41,715 nucleotides of DNA. Origin: an uncultured Psychromonas sp. GTDB lineage: Bacteria > Pseudomonadota > Gammaproteobacteria > Enterobacterales > Psychromonadaceae. The first letter of the stretch is position 1, and every line of letters starts with the position of its first letter. The position numbers and the translations under genes were made by a program. The notes under the pieces were generated by a model. It saw only the letters and a list, made by a program, of their open reading frames with translations, had not been told where the DNA came from and searched no databases. Positions 38,108 through 41,715 of this stretch are shown here, piece after piece. The stretch is taken from positions 1 to 41,715 of the forward strand of contig NZ_CANLFB010000034.1 in assembly GCF_947489755.1 (NCBI RefSeq), given 5' to 3'.

Positions 38108-39877
38108 ATGCAAATAATCAAAACAGACGTCGCGATTATCGGTGCAGGCGGTTCAGGTTTAAGAGCCGCTATCGAAATCGCTGAAAATTATCCACAGCTT
38201 GACGTCGCGCTTATATCCAAAGTTTACCCTATGCGTAGCCATACCGTTGCAGCTGAAGGCGGTGCTGCAGGTGTAGTGCAAGACAGTGATTCGTTAGATC
38301 AACATTTTGATGACACTGTCTCAGGCGGTGACTGGCTGTGTGAACAAGATGTAGTGCAATATTTTGTAGAAAATGCGGCGAAACAATTAACCCAATTAGA
38401 ACATTGGGGTTGCCCTTGGAGCCGTAAAGCAGACGGCAATATTAATGTTCGCGCTTTTGGTGGCATGAAAAAAGAACGCACTTGGTTTGCCGCTGATAAA
38501 AGTGGTTTCCATATTCTGCACACCCTTTTCCAAACCTCGCTTAAACACCCTAAAATAACACGCTTTGATGAACACTTTTGTCTTGATTTAGTGGTTGAAA
38601 ATAACAAGATTCAAGGTGTTGTCATTCTTGATATTGCAGAAGGTGAAGCAAAACTCATTCAAGCAAAATCAGTGATCATGGCCACTGGTGGTGCAGGCCG
38701 AGTATATACCTATAACACGAACGGCGGCATCGTTACGGGAGATGGCATGTCACTCGCTTATCGTCATGGTGTCGCATTGCGAGATATGGAATTTATACAA
38801 TATCATCCAACAGGTTTACCAGGTTCAGGTATTTTAATGACCGAAGGTTGCCGTGGCGAAGGTGGCGTATTAATCAATAAAAATGGGTACCGCTATTTAC
38901 AAGACTACGGCCTAGGGCCAGAAACACCACTTGGACAGCCTAAAAACAAACACATGGAATTAGGGCCAAGAGATAAAATAAGCCAATGCTTCTGGCAGGA
39001 ACAGCAAAAAGGTAATGTCATCACTGGCGATCGAGGCGATGTGGTTTATCTCGATTTACGTCACTTAGGTGAAACTAAAATCAACGAACGCTTACCCTTT
39101 ATCCGAGAACTCGCTAAAGCGTATGTTGGTGTTGATCCTGTCCATGAACCCATTCCCGTTCGACCAACCGTGCATTATACGATGGGCGGCATTACCACTA
39201 ATGCTAAAACTGAAACTAGCTTAACCGGATTATATGCGATTGGTGAATGTGCCTCAGTCGGTTTACATGGCGCAAATCGCTTAGGTTCAAACTCGTTGTC
39301 AGAACTTGCCGTTTTTGGTCAATTAGCAGGGCAACAAGCTGCCGAATATGCACAACAAGCAGAACATCATACGATTAAACCACTGCAAGAAAAAGCACAA
39401 AAGATAATCGCTAGGACAGAAGCCTTATTACACAGTAATGGCAACGAGAAAATGGCCGATATACGCCAAGAGATGGGCGATTGTATGGAAGAAGGGGTTG
39501 GTATTTATCGAACACAAACCTCAATGCAGAAAACTATTGATAAGTTAGCCGAATTAAAAGCACGCTATAAGCATATTAACATTAACGATAAATCCAGTGT
39601 CTTTAATACGGAATTCTTATATGCCATTGAGTTAGGTTATTTATTAGATACCGCAGAAGCCATTGCTCATAGTGCAATTGCACGCCAAGAATCACGCGGC
39701 TCTCATCAGCGTATTGATGAATTTAATACACGCAATGATGTGCATTTTTTAAAACACTCATTAGCTTACTATCAAGCGGATAAAGCGCCCATTATAAAAT
39801 ACTCCGATGTCACCATCACCAAAAGCCAACCCGCTGAACGCGTATACGGTGCAGCTTCTGAAACGAAGGAGAAATAA
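38108..39877 (+). CDS. frdA: Fumarate reductase flavoprotein subunit
   Basis: This 589-residue catalytic subunit reduces fumarate to succinate in anaerobic respiration, on the cytoplasmic face of the membrane. The FAD-binding [10 protein letters not shown] is near the N-terminus, with His45 in [11 protein letters not shown] as the covalent FAD site. [13 protein letters not shown] and HYTMGGI are active-site regions. It is of the E. coli FrdA type rather than SdhA. The start is the ATG at 38108 ([10 protein letters not shown]) with TTGGAG upstream. A TTG five codons earlier overlaps that ribosome site. It is the first gene of frdABCD. No perfect FNR box was found in front of it. Confidence 0.97.
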   Translation: MQIIKTDVAIIGAGGSGLRAAIEIAENYPQLDVALISKVYPMRSHTVAAEGGAAGVVQDSDSLDQHFDDTVSGGDWLCEQDVVQYFVENAAKQLTQLEHWGCPWSRKADGNINVRAFGGMKKERTWFAADKSGFHILHTLFQTSLKHPKITRFDEHFCLDLVVENNKIQGVVILDIAEGEAKLIQAKSVIMATGGAGRVYTYNTNGGIVTGDGMSLAYRHGVALRDMEFIQYHPTGLPGSGILMTEGCRGEGGVLINKNGYRYLQDYGLGPETPLGQPKNKHMELGPRDKISQCFWQEQQKGNVITGDRGDVVYLDLRHLGETKINERLPFIRELAKAYVGVDPVHEPIPVRPTVHYTMGGITTNAKTETSLTGLYAIGECASVGLHGANRLGSNSLSELAVFGQLAGQQAAEYAQQAEHHTIKPLQEKAQKIIARTEALLHSNGNEKMADIRQEMGDCMEEGVGIYRTQTSMQKTIDKLAELKARYKHININDKSSVFNTEFLYAIELGYLLDTAEAIAHSAIARQESRGSHQRIDEFNTRNDVHFLKHSLAYYQADKAPIIKYSDVTITKSQPAERVYGAASETKEK

Positions 39878-39879
39878 TC

Positions 39880-40620
39880 ATGACCGATAAAACAATAGAA
39901 ATTGAAATCCTTCGTTATCGTCCAGAGCAAGATGAAAAACCGTTTCCACAACAGTTTGAAGTGCCCTACCACCCTGATATGTCGATCTTAGAGGCTCTAC
40001 AATATATTAAAGATCATTTAGACAGCACGGTTAGCTTTAGATGGTCTTGCAGAATGGCTATTTGTGGTAGTTGCGGGTTAATGGTTAATAATATCCCTAA
40101 GCTAGGTTGTAAGGCTTTTTTACGAGATTATTATCCACAAAAAGTAAAACTTGAGGCTTTAGCCAACTTCCCTATCGAGCGCGATCTTATTGTGGTAATG
40201 GATGATTTCATTAAAAAACTAGAAGAAATCAAACCTTATATTATTCCTGAGAGTGATGACAAATGCTTATCAGAAGGCACCTATAAACAAACGCCTGAAC
40301 AAATGGAGAAATACGCAAAATTTTCCATGTGTATTAATTGCGGCCTTTGCTATTCAGCTTGTCCTCAGTATGGGTTAGATAAAAATTTCACAGGCCCTGC
40401 CGCCTTAGCATTACTAGCGCGATATAACCGTGATAGTCGAGATGCAGGCAGTGCGGAGCGAATGAAGATAGTAAACCAAGAACAAGGTGTTTGGTCATGT
40501 ACTTTTGTTGGTTATTGCTCGGTAGTTTGCCCTAAGGGCGTTGACCCTGCCGCCGCAATTCAACTGTTAAAAGTTGAAAGCAGCAAAGATTATTTAATTG
40601 GCATGTTCAAACCTGACTAA
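39880..40620 (+). CDS. frdB: Fumarate reductase iron-sulfur subunit
   Basis: This 246-residue subunit passes electrons from menaquinol at the membrane subunits to FrdA. The [2Fe-2S] ligands are C57, C62, C65 and C77. The C151/C154/C157/C161 and C207/C213/C217 sets provide the [4Fe-4S] and [3Fe-4S] centres. All are intact, and the C-terminal [20 protein letters not shown] matches E. coli FrdB. Two bases separate it from frdA. Confidence 0.97.
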   Translation: MTDKTIEIEILRYRPEQDEKPFPQQFEVPYHPDMSILEALQYIKDHLDSTVSFRWSCRMAICGSCGLMVNNIPKLGCKAFLRDYYPQKVKLEALANFPIERDLIVVMDDFIKKLEEIKPYIIPESDDKCLSEGTYKQTPEQMEKYAKFSMCINCGLCYSACPQYGLDKNFTGPAALALLARYNRDSRDAGSAERMKIVNQEQGVWSCTFVGYCSVVCPKGVDPAAAIQLLKVESSKDYLIGMFKPD

Positions 40621-40678
40621 TATTAGACATGCCCATTATTGAAACAACATAACGTGACGTTATTTTGGAGTGAATAAA

Positions 40679-41068
40679 ATGAGTAAACGTAAACCTTATC
40701 AACGCGAAATGAAAAATGATTGGTGGTTAAAAAACATATTCTATAGCCGATACATGATTCGAGAAGGCAGCAGTATTTTAATCACACTCTACAGCCTTAT
40801 TTTAGCTTGGGGTGTGTTTCGTTTAAGCCAAGGAGCAGAAGCATTCAATGCATGGTTAAGCGCCTTACAGCATCCTGTTTCAATTATTTTTCATCTATTA
40901 GTGCTATTGATTGCTTTATATCACACCCTTACTTGGTTCTCATTAGCCCCTAAAGCAGTCGACCTTTACATCAAAGGCAAACCATTAGATGGAAGGTTAA
41001 TTGTTGCAGGCCATTACATCACATTCGTTATCGCCACTGTCTTTTGCTTAGTGATCATCATGCTTTAA
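40679..41068 (+). CDS. frdC: Fumarate reductase membrane anchor subunit C
   Basis: This 129-residue membrane protein has three transmembrane helices and begins SKRKPYQREMKNDWWLKNIFYSRYMIREG, a typical FrdC N-terminus. With FrdD it anchors FrdAB and binds menaquinol. The ATG at 40679 has TGGAG eight bases upstream. A GTG at 40670 is in frame but lies inside that site. It follows frdB by 58 bases. Confidence 0.94.
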   Translation: MSKRKPYQREMKNDWWLKNIFYSRYMIREGSSILITLYSLILAWGVFRLSQGAEAFNAWLSALQHPVSIIFHLLVLLIALYHTLTWFSLAPKAVDLYIKGKPLDGRLIVAGHYITFVIATVFCLVIIML

Positions 41069-41078
41069 AGGAGGTTTC

Positions 41079-41480
41079 ATGAACGTTCAACAAACAACAA
41101 CTCAATCACAAGAGAAAAAGTATATTCGTTGCCATGAACCTGTATTTTGGGGGTTATTTGGTGCAGGCGGCATGCTAACGGCCTTTCTGACCCCCGTCAT
41201 GGTATTAGTGACAGGGCTATTGATTCCATTAGGAATAATTGATGCAGACCATCTAAGCTACGATAAATTACATACGTTTGTTAGCCATTGGTATGGCGCG
41301 GCTATCGTATTAGTACTAATCGCATTGCCTTTGTGGCACACATTACACCGTATCTTTCATTCGTTACATGACCTTGGCATTAAACGTGGACGAGATTGGC
41401 AACAAGTGATTTGCTATGGATTTGCATTCGCCGTCAGCGTGTTTGTATTTACTTTGTTATTACAGATGCTGACCTTTTAA
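41079..41480 (+). CDS. frdD: Fumarate reductase membrane anchor subunit D
   Basis: This 133-residue, three-helix membrane protein has the FrdD stretches EPVFWGLFGAGGMLTAFLTPV and LPLWHTLHRIFHSLHDLGI. It is somewhat longer than E. coli FrdD (119) because of a polar N-terminal extension (NVQQTTTQSQEKK). AAAGGAGG lies five bases before the ATG, ten bases after frdC. It is the last gene of the operon. Confidence 0.94.
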   Translation: MNVQQTTTQSQEKKYIRCHEPVFWGLFGAGGMLTAFLTPVMVLVTGLLIPLGIIDADHLSYDKLHTFVSHWYGAAIVLVLIALPLWHTLHRIFHSLHDLGIKRGRDWQQVICYGFAFAVSVFVFTLLLQMLTF

Positions 41481-41586
41481 TATTAGTTTAATCAAACACA
41501 CTGTCTTGAAAAACACCGCTATTGATGATTTTTAACTAAAAATAAAAGTAAAAACAGCACGCATAAAAAAACCAGCTCAATGCTTA

Positions 41587-41613
41587 ATGCCGTTCACTTA
41601 AGGTGAACGGCAT
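41587..41613. terminator. Perfect 11-bp hairpin at the end of frd / transposase fragment
   Basis: ATGCCGTTCAC (41587-41597) and GTGAACGGCAT (41603-41613) form a perfect stem with a five-base TTAAG loop. It overlaps the stop codon of the minus-strand transposase-like frame. On the plus strand ATTTACTTTTT follows, so it may end frd transcripts. It may instead belong to the end of an insertion sequence. Confidence 0.6.
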
Positions 41614-41715
41614 ATTTACTTTTTGCAACAGGATATCGATTTTTAGATGATTTTAAACACCTCGGATAACTTCGTTCTCGTCTTCCCTCTAACTTAAATT
41701 GCGCTGCATTTCTTT
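41594..41715 (-). mobile_element. C-terminal fragment of a transposase, IS4-like, running off the window
   Basis: A minus-strand frame enters at the window edge and ends at TGA (41594-41596), giving 39 residues without a start codon. It contains RRERSYPRCLKSSKNRYPVAKSKYAVHLK. A basic R-R-x-R-x-YPR...K...RYP tail of this kind is typical of C-termini of IS4-family transposases. The assignment is by resemblance only, and too little is visible to name the element. If right, an insertion sequence lies just beyond the window, convergent with frdABCD. I could not identify its terminal inverted repeat. Confidence 0.5.

Overview
The window reads as a chromosomal segment of an AT-rich, probably marine or cold-adapted gammaproteobacterium of the Vibrio/Shewanella/Psychromonas type. 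This is an inference from gene order and protein resemblance: the murJ-ribF-ileS-lspA-fkpB-ispH block beside rpsT and followed by minor pilin genes, epmA divergent from frdABCD, bamD divergent from rluD-pgeF-clpB, and a DUF4212/sodium-solute symporter pair. Psychromonas or a close relative is my best guess; the sequence alone does not settle the genus. Almost everything is core genome. The one clear sign of mobile DNA is a transposase-like C-terminal fragment at the right edge.

Layout. 1-216: two tRNA-Asp genes (the first lacks its two 5' bases at the window edge). 479-1642 (-): pilU, with no pilT beside it. 2198-6978 (+): a small DUF4212 membrane protein and a sodium:solute symporter, a terminator, then a cNMP-binding/CBS/DUF294-nucleotidyltransferase protein overlapping a DnaQ-like exonuclease by one base. 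7189-8850 (-): glnS. 9191-12953: GlcNAc uptake and breakdown, nagE (-) divergent from nagBA (+), with a CRP-like site and several dyads between them. 13082-17666 (-): rluD, pgeF and clpB, clpB having its own sigma-32-type promoter. 17825-18616 (+): bamD. 18754-19092 (-): glnB. 19665-20132 (+): an unrecognised membrane protein preceded by a tandem heptamer repeat.

20466-27634 (-): a tight type IV pilus operon, fimT-pilV-pilW-pilX-pilE-pilY1, which makes the minor-pilin/PilY1 tip complex. It lies downstream of ispH in a run of minus-strand housekeeping genes, murJ-ribF-ileS-lspA-fkpB-ispH (27923-35561). That run is broken by hairpin terminators after murJ, after ileS (immediately before lspA) and after ispH. 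35868-36128 (+): rpsT with a TTG start and two candidate promoters. 36295-36866 (-): two small unrecognised proteins. 36907-37887 (-): epmA. 38108-41480 (+): the fumarate reductase operon frdABCD. 41594-41715 (-): transposase-like C-terminus.

How the genes fit together. PilU (retraction ATPase) and the minor pilins with PilY1 belong to one machine but sit about 19 kb apart. NagE imports GlcNAc as GlcNAc-6-P, NagA deacetylates it and NagB converts it to fructose-6-P; this suits chitin use. FrdABCD gives anaerobic fumarate respiration. I found no CRISPR array, prophage, toxin-antitoxin pair or recognised defence locus. The least understood part is the symporter/nucleotidyltransferase/exonuclease cluster at 2198-6978.
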